32,536 nt of DNA, from positions 1 through 32,536 of the forward strand of contig JAKSLB010000034.1 of assembly GCA_024401435.1 (NCBI GenBank). Direction: 5' to 3'. The stretch comes from Paludibacteraceae bacterium. GTDB lineage: Bacteria > Bacteroidota > Bacteroidia > Bacteroidales > Paludibacteraceae. Positions 1 through 9,392 of the stretch are shown here, in pieces (the stretch's first letter is position 1; each line of letters opens with the position of its first letter). Both the position numbers and the translations under genes were made by a program. Under the pieces are notes generated by a model that worked only from the letters and a program-made list of their open reading frames with translations, was not told the origin of the DNA and did not search any database.

Positions 1-51
1 AGCACCTGCCTTACAAGCAGGGGGTCCTAGGTTCGAATCCTAGTGGGACCA
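1..51 (+). tRNA. tRNA-Val (anticodon TAC), 3' part only
   Basis: The 5' acceptor strand and most of the D arm lie outside the window. What remains folds as an anticodon arm (CCTGC at 5-9, loop 10-16, GCAGG at 17-21) with anticodon TAC at 12-14. A T arm follows (CTAGG 27-31, loop TTCGAAT 32-38, CCTAG 39-43), then the 3' acceptor strand TGGGACC at 44-50 and discriminator A at 51. The next bases are CA, so CCA is not encoded. The anticodon-arm sequence is the usual one for bacterial tRNA-Val(UAC). Confidence 0.9.
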
Positions 52-203
52 CAAAATGAATTTAAGAGTTGATTGAAAATTCGACACATCGCATCAAAGA
101 TTTAAATGAGGAATATTAGGGTGACGTTTTTACATTAAATGGTAAGTAAATTCTTCTTAATGAAATAAATCAAAATCGAAATTAAAAAATCCAAAATTTA
201 CTA

Positions 204-211
204 TATCTTTG
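204..211 (+). promoter_or_regulatory. Bacteroidota-type -7 element before the 7TM-HD gene
   Basis: TATCTTTG matches the Bacteroidota primary-sigma -7 consensus TAnnTTTG exactly and lies 21 bases before the start codon at 233. No clear TTTG is seen at the expected -33 distance, so this is a half-supported promoter. Confidence 0.4.
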
Positions 212-232
212 TATTAGTAGAAAAAGATTGTT

Positions 233-2296
233 ATGAAACAAGGATTTTTTAATTTTGAATCTGCACCGATTGATAAAAAACTTCTTTTGAAGTATGTCAT
301 TGTTACGACTATTTTTGTTGTGGCTGGTGTCTTGATTTTTGAGTTTTTCCCCAATATTAATAAATTCCAATATACATACGAAAAAGGAAGTCCATGGAAA
401 TATGAGGAAATAACGGCTCCGTTTGCATTTGAAATTCGTAAATCTAAAGAAGATATTGCTAAAGAAGAGCAAACTTTGTTGCAAAAATTCGCTCCTATTT
501 ATAATTATGACCAATCGGTTTTGTCAAGTAGCAAAAGATTATTAAAAGATAAGTTTGGACAGACAGATGATGCTACGGCTCCTTACTATAAATATATTGA
601 ATCTCAATTAAATTCTATTTATAAAACAGGAGTGATATCAGCTTCCGAATTAGAATCTTATTTAGAAGCGGGTACTACAACGGTTCGTTTGGTTGACGAT
701 AATGTTTCAAAAGAGAAATTAATCACCCATTTTTATACAACTAAATCTGCATACGAAAAGATTATTAAGGAAGCTCCTCAATCTTTGAATCGCAATACTT
801 TGAGAGACTATAATATAAGCAATTACATTACGGAAAATGTAAAACTCGATGCGGAAAAAACTGAATATTTGCGGAAAGAATTGTTGCATACGGTTTCTTT
901 GACAAAAGGTCAGATTCAAAGTGGGGAAAAGATCATCGACCATGGTGAAATTATTACAGATTCCAAGTTTGATATTCTGAATTCTTATAAACAGGAGATA
1001 GAAGAGAACAATCAATTGAAAAATACGACAAGAGTCGCATGGGGACAGGCGATAGTGATAGTTTGTGCGCTTTTGGTGTTCTTCCTTTACTTCTTCTTGT
1101 TCAGGAAAAAATTTTTGGTGAAAAAACGTGATAGTGCGTTTATGTTGTCGTTGATGACCATTTTCTGTGTCTTGACATCATGGGCGGTTCGTAATGATGT
1201 GTCACCATATATCATACCCTATGCTTTAATACCAATCGTGGTGGCCTCCTTTTTTGATACACGAACGGCATTGTTTACTCATTTGACCACAATTTTGTTG
1301 TGCTCGTTTGTTGTCCCTCATGAATTCGAGTTTTTGTTTCTTCAGGTAATTATCGGTATGATATCTATCTGTACTTTAAAAACGATTTATCAACGTTCTC
1401 ATTTGATACGTGCTGTGGTATTTATTGTCCTTGGCTATATCGTTTTATATTTAGGATTTTCATTAATCCATGAAAGAGGTATGGAACAACTGCAAAATAT
1501 GATTAAATACTTTATCATTAATGGAGTGTTCCTTTTGTTCGCTAATCCTTTAATTTACATTATTGAAAAATTGTTTGGCTATACATCTGATGCAACATTA
1601 GTGGAATTGGCAAATACGAATAATGAAATTTTCCGTAAATTTTCAGAAGTGGCACAGGCAAGTTTTAATCACTCAATGCAGGTTTCAAATTTGGCAGAGG
1701 CTGCTGCGAAAAGTATTGGTGCTAATCCTATGCTTGTTCGTACTGGGGCACTATACCATGATATTGGTAAAATGAACAATCCGACTTTCTTTACGGAAAA
1801 CCAAAATGGGGTCAATCCTCATGTTGAATTGAATGATGAAGAAAAAAGTGCTCAAATTATTATTCGACATGTGACGGATGGCGTTGAAATCGCTAAAAAA
1901 TATGGATTGCCACTAAAAATTCAAGAGTTTATTTTAACTCATCATGGACATGGGAAAGCAACCTATTTTTACAATACATTTAAAAATAAATATCCTGACA
2001 AGGAAGTTGCCGAGGATTTGTTTACTTATCCTGGTCCATCACCATTCACAAAAGAGCAAACAATCTTGATGATGTGTGATGCGGTAGAAGCTGCATCTCG
2101 AAGTTTGGAATCGTATACCGATAAAAACATTAATGACTTGGTTGAAAAAATTATTAACAGCCAATTGAATGAAGGCTTGTATAATGATTCTCCGATCACC
2201 CTAAAACAAATTCAGACGATAAAGGGTGTGCTAAAAGAAAAACTAAAATCATTGTATCATACTAGAATTGTATATCCGGAATTGAAAAACAAATGA
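233..2296 (+). CDS. pgpH: 7TM-HD family phosphohydrolase, probable c-di-AMP phosphodiesterase (PgpH-like)
   Basis: 687 aa inner-membrane protein. It has one N-terminal membrane segment (about residues 18-38), an extracytoplasmic 7TMR-HDED-type region to about residue 265, a bundle of hydrophobic segments (about 268-450) and a cytoplasmic HD domain. Metal-binding residues are visible: a His in the FNHSMQ stretch, the H509-D510 pair in YHDIGK, the HHGHG motif and a later Asp in the MCDAVEA helix. By family knowledge, proteins of this architecture hydrolyse cyclic di-AMP, which affects osmotic and cell-wall homeostasis. The length is normal for Bacteroidota members. The gene stands alone, preceded by a tRNA and followed by a terminator shared with convergent folC. 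The substrate is inferred from the family only. Confidence 0.9.
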   Translation: MKQGFFNFESAPIDKKLLLKYVIVTTIFVVAGVLIFEFFPNINKFQYTYEKGSPWKYEEITAPFAFEIRKSKEDIAKEEQTLLQKFAPIYNYDQSVLSSSKRLLKDKFGQTDDATAPYYKYIESQLNSIYKTGVISASELESYLEAGTTTVRLVDDNVSKEKLITHFYTTKSAYEKIIKEAPQSLNRNTLRDYNISNYITENVKLDAEKTEYLRKELLHTVSLTKGQIQSGEKIIDHGEIITDSKFDILNSYKQEIEENNQLKNTTRVAWGQAIVIVCALLVFFLYFFLFRKKFLVKKRDSAFMLSLMTIFCVLTSWAVRNDVSPYIIPYALIPIVVASFFDTRTALFTHLTTILLCSFVVPHEFEFLFLQVIIGMISICTLKTIYQRSHLIRAVVFIVLGYIVLYLGFSLIHERGMEQLQNMIKYFIINGVFLLFANPLIYIIEKLFGYTSDATLVELANTNNEIFRKFSEVAQASFNHSMQVSNLAEAAAKSIGANPMLVRTGALYHDIGKMNNPTFFTENQNGVNPHVELNDEEKSAQIIIRHVTDGVEIAKKYGLPLKIQEFILTHHGHGKATYFYNTFKNKYPDKEVAEDLFTYPGPSPFTKEQTILMMCDAVEAASRSLESYTDKNINDLVEKIINSQLNEGLYNDSPITLKQIQTIKGVLKEKLKSLYHTRIVYPELKNK

Positions 2297-2311
2297 TGTT
2301 TGTAAATGAAT

Positions 2312-2353
2312 AAAAAGCCCCGAAATCGTTTGCTCGATTTTCGGGGCTTTTTT
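2312..2353. terminator. Bidirectional intrinsic terminator between pgpH-like gene and folC
   Basis: A GC-rich inverted repeat (AAAAAGCCCCGAAATCG, short loop, CGATTTTCGGGGCTTTTT, one bulge) is flanked by an A-run on the left and a T-run on the right. It can therefore stop transcription from both convergent genes. Confidence 0.9.
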
Positions 2354-2371
2354 AATGTGTGTAAGTTTAAT

Positions 2372-3655
2372 TTAGATTATTTCAGCCACGACATAAGTGC
2401 TACCGCCAATGTAAATAAGATCGTTAGGGCCAGCATTTTTCTGAGCTGCATTTAAAGCGTCTTTAACGGTTGGATAACAAATTCCTTTTAATCCTTTTTC
2501 TTCTGCTAATCCTTTTAATTTTTCTTCTGACATGGCTCTCTTGATGGAAGCACGTGTGAAATAATATATGGCATCTTTGGGTAGTAACTCTAATACATGT
2601 GAAACGTCTTTGTCTCCGACCATGCCAAATATAATGTGAAGTTTTTCGTGAGGCGTGTTTCGTAGTTGGTTGGCAACATAGGAGATTCCTCCTACATTGT
2701 GACCTGTGTCACATACTGTATAAGGATTTCTGTTTAGTATTTGCCATCGACCTAACAAGTGAGTATTGGAGATGACATTCTTAAATCCGTTTTGAATTTC
2801 CTCTTCTGACATATCAATCTTTTCAATAACGCGGATAAGATTGAATGCTATTCTACAAGTTGTCATGTTTTTGATTTGATAGTCACCCATTAGAGGTGTT
2901 GGTGTTATCTCTTCTCCAACTTGAAAATATTGGTAAGGAATACCGTCGATTGTCTTTTCGTATTTTTTTTCTACGTGAGTGTCATCTGCGAAGAATATAG
3001 GTGCATTCATTTGATGCGCTTTGTCAAAGAAGATGCGACGGATTTCGTCTTTCGATTCTCCGATAACAATAGGAGTGGCTTGTTTGATGATTCCCGCTTT
3101 CTCTCTGGCAATGTCAGCTTCCGTATTACCTAATATGTTTTGATGATCAAGACTGATGTTGGTGATGACACTGATAATGGGTTGAATAATATTCGTGCTA
3201 TCTAATCGACCGCCCAAGCCAACTTCTATGACAGCATAGTCCACTTTTTCCTGACGAAAATAGTCCATAGCCATTCCGAAACTGACTTCGAAAAACGAGG
3301 GGAAGGACTCTTCGAAAAAAGTTTTATGTTTCTCAATAAACTCAATAACAAATTGTTGAGGTACCATTTCCCCATTAACACGAATGCGCTCGCGAAAATC
3401 TTTTAAGTGAGGAGAGGTAAATAAACCTACTTTGAAGCCCTTCTGTTGAAGGAGTGAGGCTAAAGTATGAGAACAGGAACCTTTCCCGTTGGTTCCTCCT
3501 ACGTGAATGCATTTGAATGAATGGTGAGGATTGCCTAATCGGTTGTCGAGAGCAATCATACTATCTAGCCCTTCTTTGTAGCCAGATTTACCCACCATTT
3601 GGAATAGAGGCATACGACTGTATATGTATTCCACGGTTTCGTCGTAATTCATCAT
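2372..3655 (-). CDS. folC: Bifunctional dihydrofolate synthase / folylpolyglutamate synthase
   Basis: 427 aa, the usual length of FolC. It adds glutamate to dihydropteroate and to tetrahydrofolates in folate biosynthesis and retention, in the cytoplasm. The Mur-ligase P-loop GTNGKGS is near residue 55. It is followed by the LFTSPHL and RIRVNG segments, the central-domain EVGLGGRLDSTN stretch and the C-terminal CDTGHNVGG, which corresponds to the family's D-x-x-HN region. The coding start has two adjacent ATG codons; the outer one is used here, but the inner one would change a single residue. It is transcribed divergently from phoH across about 125-150 bp and converges on the pgpH-like gene. 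metF, another folate gene, lies elsewhere in the window and is not linked. Confidence 0.95.
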   Translation of the reverse strand: MMNYDETVEYIYSRMPLFQMVGKSGYKEGLDSMIALDNRLGNPHHSFKCIHVGGTNGKGSCSHTLASLLQQKGFKVGLFTSPHLKDFRERIRVNGEMVPQQFVIEFIEKHKTFFEESFPSFFEVSFGMAMDYFRQEKVDYAVIEVGLGGRLDSTNIIQPIISVITNISLDHQNILGNTEADIAREKAGIIKQATPIVIGESKDEIRRIFFDKAHQMNAPIFFADDTHVEKKYEKTIDGIPYQYFQVGEEITPTPLMGDYQIKNMTTCRIAFNLIRVIEKIDMSEEEIQNGFKNVISNTHLLGRWQILNRNPYTVCDTGHNVGGISYVANQLRNTPHEKLHIIFGMVGDKDVSHVLELLPKDAIYYFTRASIKRAMSEEKLKGLAEEKGLKGICYPTVKDALNAAQKNAGPNDLIYIGGSTYVVAEII

Positions 3656-3720
3656 TTTTTTTTAAATTTTTTGTTCGTTTAATTTTTATTTCTCAATTCA
3701 AAAAACTATTTTTACAACAA

Positions 3721-3751
3721 CGAAAGTAAATAATTAATTTGTTCTGACAAA
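3721..3751 (-). promoter_or_regulatory. Possible promoter for folC
   Basis: Read on the minus strand, TTTG (complement of 3748-3751) is followed after 19 bases by TACTTTCG (complement of 3721-3728). This is one mismatch from the TAnnTTTG -7 consensus, at the correct spacing. It lies in the divergent folC/phoH intergenic region. Confidence 0.35.
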
Positions 3752-3808
3752 GAAAATCATTTTGCTTTCGCCTTAAATTTAATGATTAACACTAAAAAAA
3801 GATTGATT

Positions 3809-5137
3809 ATGGGCGCAAAGAAGAATTTCGTATTGGATACAAATGTTATCCTTCACGATTATAAGTGTATCTACAATTTCCAAGAAAATGATATTTATCT
3901 TCCAATTGCTGTATTGGAGGAGTTAGATAAATTCAAGAAAGGAAACGAGCAGATCAATTTTAATGCTCGTGAATTTGTACGTGAATTAGATAGTCTAAGT
4001 GTTGATGCAGATTTCTTTAAGAATGGTGCATCGTTAGGCGTTGGATTGGGAAAATTGTTTGTTGTGACAACTCCGATTTATCCTGAAATTCTGTCAAAGA
4101 CTTTCACGGAAAAGACCCCAGATCATCGTATTATGGCAGTTGCATTAGATATGCAACAGAACAATAAAAAGACACGTACTATTTTAGTGACCAAAGATGT
4201 TAATCTTCGTATGAAAGCTAAATCTATTGGCTTGGATGTGGAAGATTATATTAATGATAAAGTTACTAATATAGATGTTTTCGATAAAGCTCAAGAAACA
4301 TACGAGGATGTGGATCCGGATTTGGTAGATCGTATATATGCAGAATCTGGTGGTGTTCCTGTAACTGATTGCAAGTTACCAGCATCTTTGGCTCCAAATG
4401 AATGCTTTATTTTGAAGAGCTGCCGTTCATCTGTTATGGCAAAATATGAAGCATCCACACAAACGGTAAAGAAGGTAAAGAAAGAAAAAGCGTTTGGAAT
4501 TGAAGGTCGTAATGCGGAACAAACATTTGCATTAGATGTCCTTTTGAATCAAGATATCAAGTTGGTGGCCATCACAGGTCGTGCAGGAACAGGTAAGACT
4601 TTGTTGGCATTGGCAGCAGCTTTACAACAACACGAGGCTTATAAACAAATTTTGTTAGCTCGTCCGATTGTTGCCATGTCCAATAAAGATTTAGGTTTCT
4701 TGCCAGGAGATGAAAAACAAAAAGTGGCTCCTTATATGCAACCATTGTTTGATAACTTGAATGTCATTAAACATCAATTTTCTGCAAGTAGTAAGGAACT
4801 TCGTTTGTTGGATGATATGCAGAAAAATGAGCAATTGGTGATTGAAGCATTGGCCTTTATTCGTGGTCGAAGCTTGAGTGATACTTATCTGATTGTAGAT
4901 GAGGCTCAGAATTTAACTCCACATGAGGTGAAAACAATCATCACTCGTGCAGGTGAAGGATGTAAGATTGTCTTTACGGGTGATGTTCAACAGATCGATA
5001 CTCCATATTTGGATATGCAATCCAATGGTTTGGTTTATATGATTGATAAAATGAAGGGACAAGAGTTGTTTGCTCACGTTAATTTGATCAAAGGTGAGCG
5101 TAGTAAATTGTCCGAATTGGCTAGCGTTTTATTATAA
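3809..5137 (+). CDS. phoH: PIN domain-PhoH family ATPase
   Basis: 442 aa from this start. The N-terminal PIN-like nuclease domain (residues about 5-150) begins with the acidic FVLDTNVIL motif and contains a later VTKDVNLRMKA segment. The PhoH-type P-loop ATPase domain (about 230-440) has Walker A GRAGTGKT near 256-263, Walker B LIVDEAQN and the FTGDVQQID sensor motif. By family knowledge these fusions (YlaK/PhoH2 type) act as RNA helicase-ribonucleases; the cellular role here is not shown. An in-frame ATG lies 9 codons upstream at 3782. I prefer 3809 because remembered Bacteroides homologues begin with MGAKKNFV-like sequence and an A-rich leader precedes it. A strong hairpin terminator follows directly. 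Confidence 0.9.
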   Translation: MGAKKNFVLDTNVILHDYKCIYNFQENDIYLPIAVLEELDKFKKGNEQINFNAREFVRELDSLSVDADFFKNGASLGVGLGKLFVVTTPIYPEILSKTFTEKTPDHRIMAVALDMQQNNKKTRTILVTKDVNLRMKAKSIGLDVEDYINDKVTNIDVFDKAQETYEDVDPDLVDRIYAESGGVPVTDCKLPASLAPNECFILKSCRSSVMAKYEASTQTVKKVKKEKAFGIEGRNAEQTFALDVLLNQDIKLVAITGRAGTGKTLLALAAALQQHEAYKQILLARPIVAMSNKDLGFLPGDEKQKVAPYMQPLFDNLNVIKHQFSASSKELRLLDDMQKNEQLVIEALAFIRGRSLSDTYLIVDEAQNLTPHEVKTIITRAGEGCKIVFTGDVQQIDTPYLDMQSNGLVYMIDKMKGQELFAHVNLIKGERSKLSELASVLL

Positions 5138-5149
5138 TACAATATTATT

Positions 5150-5189
5150 AATGGTTAATGGGACACACGTGCCCATTAACCATTTTGTT
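5150..5189 (+). terminator. Intrinsic terminator after phoH
   Basis: A perfect 13-bp stem (AATGGTTAATGGG at 5150-5162 and CCCATTAACCATT at 5172-5184) with a 9-base loop is followed by TTGTTT. It starts 12 bases after the phoH stop codon. Confidence 0.8.
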
Positions 5190-5190
5190 T

Positions 5191-5236
5191 ATCTCCTTTG
5201 TTGCGGAGATTACGGTTTGACTCGAATTGAGTCTCC
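5191..5236 (+). repeat. Overlapping, mutually exclusive hairpins in the leader of the first CotH gene
   Basis: ATCTCC (5191-5196) can pair with GGAGAT (5205-5210). The same GGAGA (5205-5209) can instead pair with TCTCC (5232-5236), enclosing a small GACTC/GAGTC hairpin (5219-5223 with 5229-5233) that it partly competes with. No known riboswitch is recognised. No clear promoter was found in the 5190-5398 interval, so it is not certain that this stretch is transcribed as a leader. Confidence 0.4.
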
Positions 5237-5398
5237 TTGTTTTGATGTATGTGATGGTGTTGCCGTGATGGACAATGGGTTAGTTGTGGTGTTTGAAAAT
5301 TCATAAGAATATACGTTGCCATTATCCTCTGTTTCTATTTGTACGTTATTGTACGGTGCGAGTTTTTTATTATTATCATTCCATTCATTTTTCTGCTT

Positions 5399-8300
5399 AT
5401 GAAAAAGACTGTATTGACAAGATTCGTATGTTTGACACTTTTATGTATCTTCTCTTCTTTTGTGCAAGCTAAGGTTAGCATTACAGAGATTATGGCATAC
5501 AATGTATCCACTGTCATGGATACAATAAAGGATGGAAGTGGGAACGTAAAGGGAGGAACTGGTAATTTCCCTGGATGGGTGGAGTTTTATAATGACGGTG
5601 AAATTCCAATAAGTTTGAAGGGAAGTATCATTGAACAACGGAAAAAAAATGGTAACTTGAAGTGGTCATGGGAAATTAAAGAGGATTCTGGATTTGTGAT
5701 TGAACCCCAAAAATATCTCATCATTTATTTTGATAAACAAGGATCCACGGAAGCTTATAAATATGGACATTCTCCCTATAAGATAGATCCTGATGGTGGA
5801 TCCATCACCCTTATAATGTCAGGCTCGGATACGTATAGCCTGTCATACAAGAAGATGTATCCATATCTCTCTTATGGACAAAAAAATGACACATTGGGTT
5901 ATATGATACCCACACCAAGGAAAGCGAATAAAACAGCCTATCTTGATCTTGAGACATCCAGATGTGCAAAGCCTTATTTCCTTGGATTGCAGCCTGGAGT
6001 TTATTCTAGTATAGATAGCGTGATTCGATTGAGATGTGCTACAGATAGTGTGAAAATATATTATACAACTGATGGTTCTGAACCTACCGAAAGCTCTACC
6101 TATTATGATGGCGGTTTCGAACTTGGTGGTAGTAAGGGCGTTCGTGCTCGTGCATATAAGAAAGGAATGTTGCCAAGTGAAATTTTAACAGGCTCGTTTA
6201 TAGCTAGAGGAAAGTATCAATTGCCTATCGTTTCCATATTATGTGATGATAAATATTTGACGAGTGGAAGTATCGGTATTTATACGACAGGTTCCAATGG
6301 CATAAAAGGAGAAAAAAGTTGTTTGAGTGATGCGGCAAATTATAATCAGGATTGGACAAGAACAGCCAATATGGAGTATTTTAAAGAAGGGAAACAAAAA
6401 TTTTCACAAGAAGCAGATATTTCTATCATGGGCGGTTGCTCCAGGAAAGAAGCTGTGAAATCTTTAAAAATTTCTACAGGGAAAAAATATTGTGCAGATA
6501 CCTTCGCTTATAATCCATTTAAAGATGATAAGAATAAGAAAGCAAACAAATATGTGAGTTTCCAACTGAGAAACGGAGGAAATGCATATGAGGATAAATA
6601 TCTTTGCTTCCGTGATGGTTTCATGCAAGCCGTAGCTAAGGGCATGGGAAATATTGATTATCAGGGTTATGTGCCTGTTGGCTTTTATCTTAATGGAAAA
6701 TATAAAAGATTAATGGGTTTGAGAGAACGCACAAACAAGGATTTTGTCTATTCGAATTATGGATATGATGAAGATGAAATAGACGTAATTGAAATAACGG
6801 AAAGAGGCGTGGGTGCTACAGCGGGAGATCGTGTGATGTATGATAGAATGATTCAGTATGCGAGAAATAATTACAAATCTTCTGATTATCTTGAAAAAAT
6901 GAATGATTTTATGGATATGGACGAATATCTTAATTATATCATTTTTGAACAATTTATTGTAAATACGGATTGGCCAGGGAACAATTATAAAATGTGGCGA
7001 CATCGTTCTGGTGGACGATTTAGATGCATCTTGTTTGATACAGATTTCGGGTTGGGTCTTTATAAAGGAGATAAAACTATTTGTAGTGATGAATTCAATA
7101 TGATTGAATGGTGTGATGGAACGTCGTCTACGGTAGATTGGGGGAATAGAGATCCTAATGATGGATCAGGATTTAATTTTAAAACAATCTTATTCTCTAG
7201 TTTGATGAAAAACGAAGAGTTCAAACTGATGTTTGTGACTAAGTTCATGATTCATTTGAACAACACTTTGAACTATCGTAATTTTAACACAGTCGGATAT
7301 GAGTTTGCTAGTTCGGTAATGCCGGAGTATGAAAAGAGCTTTGGTCATGAGTTAGATACTACTTCGGAAAATTCTGCTTTCCGGAAAATGTTGCAATTCG
7401 CACAAGCCCGATATGATAATATTCCATCACATCTTGCTGCAGTGTTAAAAGATGTTTCTTCTGACAAGGTTAATTTGACGTTGTCTTGTAAAACGGATGA
7501 TAATAAGACTTTGCAAGTAGGGTATACTTTGAATAATGTTAATGTTGTAGGTCCTGATTATACGTTTAGAGGATTGAAGGGCATGAAAGTGAATATTGGT
7601 GCCAACTTGCCAGATGGATATGTAGTAAAAAAGTGGAAAGTTGGTGATAAAGAGTATGCGACACCAACCATAAGTCTGAATTTGAAAAGTGAGACATCTG
7701 TGACTTTGTATTTGAAGAAAGATTCAGATAAAACGCCAAAAATCTTTATTAATGAGATATGCTCTAAAAATTCAATTATGAAGGATGATATGGGAGAGAC
7801 TCCTGATTGGATTGAATTGTACAATGCTAGTGATACATTGATTGACGTGGCAGGATATTATATTACGGACGATTCGAAAAACCTTAAGTTGCATCAGATT
7901 GCAAAAGGATATTCTTCGACAATTATTCCTTCCAAAGGTCATCTTGTCTTGTATGCAGATGGCGGTGTGAAGGCAGGACCTTTACATATAGGCTTTAAAC
8001 TTTCTGATACGAAAGGGGAAACATTGACACTCTCTAAAATTGTTAATGATTCGTTGGTGACTGTTAATAGTGTTTCATTTACATCGGTAGGCGAAAATTC
8101 TTCTACGGGAAGAGTTACAGATGGTGCTTCCAAATTTACGACTTTTCATGTGTGTGATGATGGCTATAATACAGAAGCAACGCCTGGTTTAGCCAACGGG
8201 TCAATTGATTGTGATTCTATTATGAAAGCAAATACTTATGAAGTTACACTTGAAGCCGATTGGTCGTATACTCATTATTTCTTTAATAATGAGAAGGTTG

Positions 8301-9262
8301 GTCATCATTCATATTATACGACAAGAATTAGAAAGGGTGATACAATCACATTAGAACCAGATATTGACGATAAGAATTTTGTCTCTTGGAAATGTTCTGA
8401 AATCGTTCCTTATACCTATGATCTTTTGACGTCCCAAACAGAGTGGTCTTATTTCTATGATAGTATAGCACCATCTCAGAATTGGATGAAAAATGATTTT
8501 GAGGAAGGAGAATCATGGAAAAAAGGGAAGGGTAAGATGGGCTATAATACTCGATATGATACCGTTTCATATGATACAAAGTTAAATTATGGATCGAATG
8601 GCAGCAAAAAGTATTTAACAGCCTATTTCAGGGCATCGTTTAATTTCAATTCTAAACAGGCCGATTCCATTGTGTTGTCATTGATTTATGATGATGCTGC
8701 GGTCGTCTATTTGAATGGAAAAATGTTAGGAAGTTTCAATATGGATTCTGATTCAGTCATAACGTATTCCTCGAAACCTGCCAAATACATAGATGATTCT
8801 ACGGCTACGATTGTATTACAACCATCAGACTTAAAAGCTACAAATGTGTTGGCTGTTGAGATTCACCAAATAGATGGTGAAAGTTCAGATTTGACATTTA
8901 AATTAAATATGAAACAGGCTGGGGAGACGGATATGTTCTATGACAAGGTTGTTACTTTCGTGCCAACACGAGATGTGTCGTTCTATTTGACGACACAGGA
9001 TAAGGTTGATGTGAAAAATGCGGAAAAATCGGAGGATCCAGTGATTGTTTATCCTAATCCGACATCGGATTTTGTTCATATACAATCAGTTGATAATATA
9101 TCGTTCGTTTCGGTTTGTGATATGTTGGGTAGATGCTTGAAAAAAATAATGCCACAGACGAATTCTTGTCAGTTGGATGTGAAAAATCTCAAAGAAGGAA
9201 GTTACATTTTGCAAGTGGAGTCGGAATCAAAAGTTCTAAAACAAATATTGATTGTAAAATAG
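5399..9262 (+). CDS. Secreted CotH-kinase / lamin-tail-domain protein with T9SS sorting tail (copy 1)
   Basis: 1287 aa, counted from the ATG that gives a clean signal peptide (MKKTVLTRF..., cleavage after FVQA); an upstream ATG at 5339 would bury it. Domains in order: lamin-tail domain (about 26-160), chitobiase-C-type beta domain (195-255, IYYTTDGSEPT), CotH kinase (275-670), InlB-like repeat (695-775), second lamin-tail domain (781-930), another short beta repeat, a jelly-roll-like module (1010-1190, ending AVEIHQIDGESSDLTF) and a T9SS type A sorting domain (from about 1211, YPNPTSDF). Kinase landmarks are GGCSRKEAVKS, GLRERTN, TDWPGNN and LFDTDFG with D547/D549. Known CotH proteins are atypical secreted kinases that phosphorylate spore-coat or surface proteins. 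Here the expected site is the cell surface and the substrate is unknown. A paralogue lies at 15521-19378. Confidence 0.88.
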   Translation: MKKTVLTRFVCLTLLCIFSSFVQAKVSITEIMAYNVSTVMDTIKDGSGNVKGGTGNFPGWVEFYNDGEIPISLKGSIIEQRKKNGNLKWSWEIKEDSGFVIEPQKYLIIYFDKQGSTEAYKYGHSPYKIDPDGGSITLIMSGSDTYSLSYKKMYPYLSYGQKNDTLGYMIPTPRKANKTAYLDLETSRCAKPYFLGLQPGVYSSIDSVIRLRCATDSVKIYYTTDGSEPTESSTYYDGGFELGGSKGVRARAYKKGMLPSEILTGSFIARGKYQLPIVSILCDDKYLTSGSIGIYTTGSNGIKGEKSCLSDAANYNQDWTRTANMEYFKEGKQKFSQEADISIMGGCSRKEAVKSLKISTGKKYCADTFAYNPFKDDKNKKANKYVSFQLRNGGNAYEDKYLCFRDGFMQAVAKGMGNIDYQGYVPVGFYLNGKYKRLMGLRERTNKDFVYSNYGYDEDEIDVIEITERGVGATAGDRVMYDRMIQYARNNYKSSDYLEKMNDFMDMDEYLNYIIFEQFIVNTDWPGNNYKMWRHRSGGRFRCILFDTDFGLGLYKGDKTICSDEFNMIEWCDGTSSTVDWGNRDPNDGSGFNFKTILFSSLMKNEEFKLMFVTKFMIHLNNTLNYRNFNTVGYEFASSVMPEYEKSFGHELDTTSENSAFRKMLQFAQARYDNIPSHLAAVLKDVSSDKVNLTLSCKTDDNKTLQVGYTLNNVNVVGPDYTFRGLKGMKVNIGANLPDGYVVKKWKVGDKEYATPTISLNLKSETSVTLYLKKDSDKTPKIFINEICSKNSIMKDDMGETPDWIELYNASDTLIDVAGYYITDDSKNLKLHQIAKGYSSTIIPSKGHLVLYADGGVKAGPLHIGFKLSDTKGETLTLSKIVNDSLVTVNSVSFTSVGENSSTGRVTDGASKFTTFHVCDDGYNTEATPGLANGSIDCDSIMKANTYEVTLEADWSYTHYFFNNEKVGHHSYYTTRIRKGDTITLEPDIDDKNFVSWKCSEIVPYTYDLLTSQTEWSYFYDSIAPSQNWMKNDFEEGESWKKGKGKMGYNTRYDTVSYDTKLNYGSNGSKKYLTAYFRASFNFNSKQADSIVLSLIYDDAAVVYLNGKMLGSFNMDSDSVITYSSKPAKYIDDSTATIVLQPSDLKATNVLAVEIHQIDGESSDLTFKLNMKQAGETDMFYDKVVTFVPTRDVSFYLTTQDKVDVKNAEKSEDPVIVYPNPTSDFVHIQSVDNISFVSVCDMLGRCLKKIMPQTNSCQLDVKNLKEGSYILQVESESKVLKQILIVK

Positions 9263-9384
9263 TATGAATCTAGGTGAGAATGGTTCTCTCAAACAGCTGA
9301 AAATAGACTTCATTTGATGCGATTCAATTTAAATCTCCTTATAGACATTTATGATACAAATGATGGATGTAAAAATATTATGTG

Positions 9385-9392
9385 TATATTTG
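9385..9392 (+). promoter_or_regulatory. Bacteroidota -7 element before the mini-lipoprotein operon
   Basis: TATATTTG matches TAnnTTTG exactly and is followed by C. It would give a leader of about 90 nt before the ATG at 9490. No good TTTG is seen at -33. The leader holds an 8-bp inverted repeat (ATAGATCC at 9426-9433 and GGATCTAT at 9469-9476) and a 16-codon ATG-to-TAA frame at 9434-9484. Confidence 0.5.

Noticed and set aside
5094-5306. 70-aa plus-strand frame running from the end of phoH through its terminator
   Set aside because: It starts inside phoH, reads through a strong terminator hairpin and shows no known motif.
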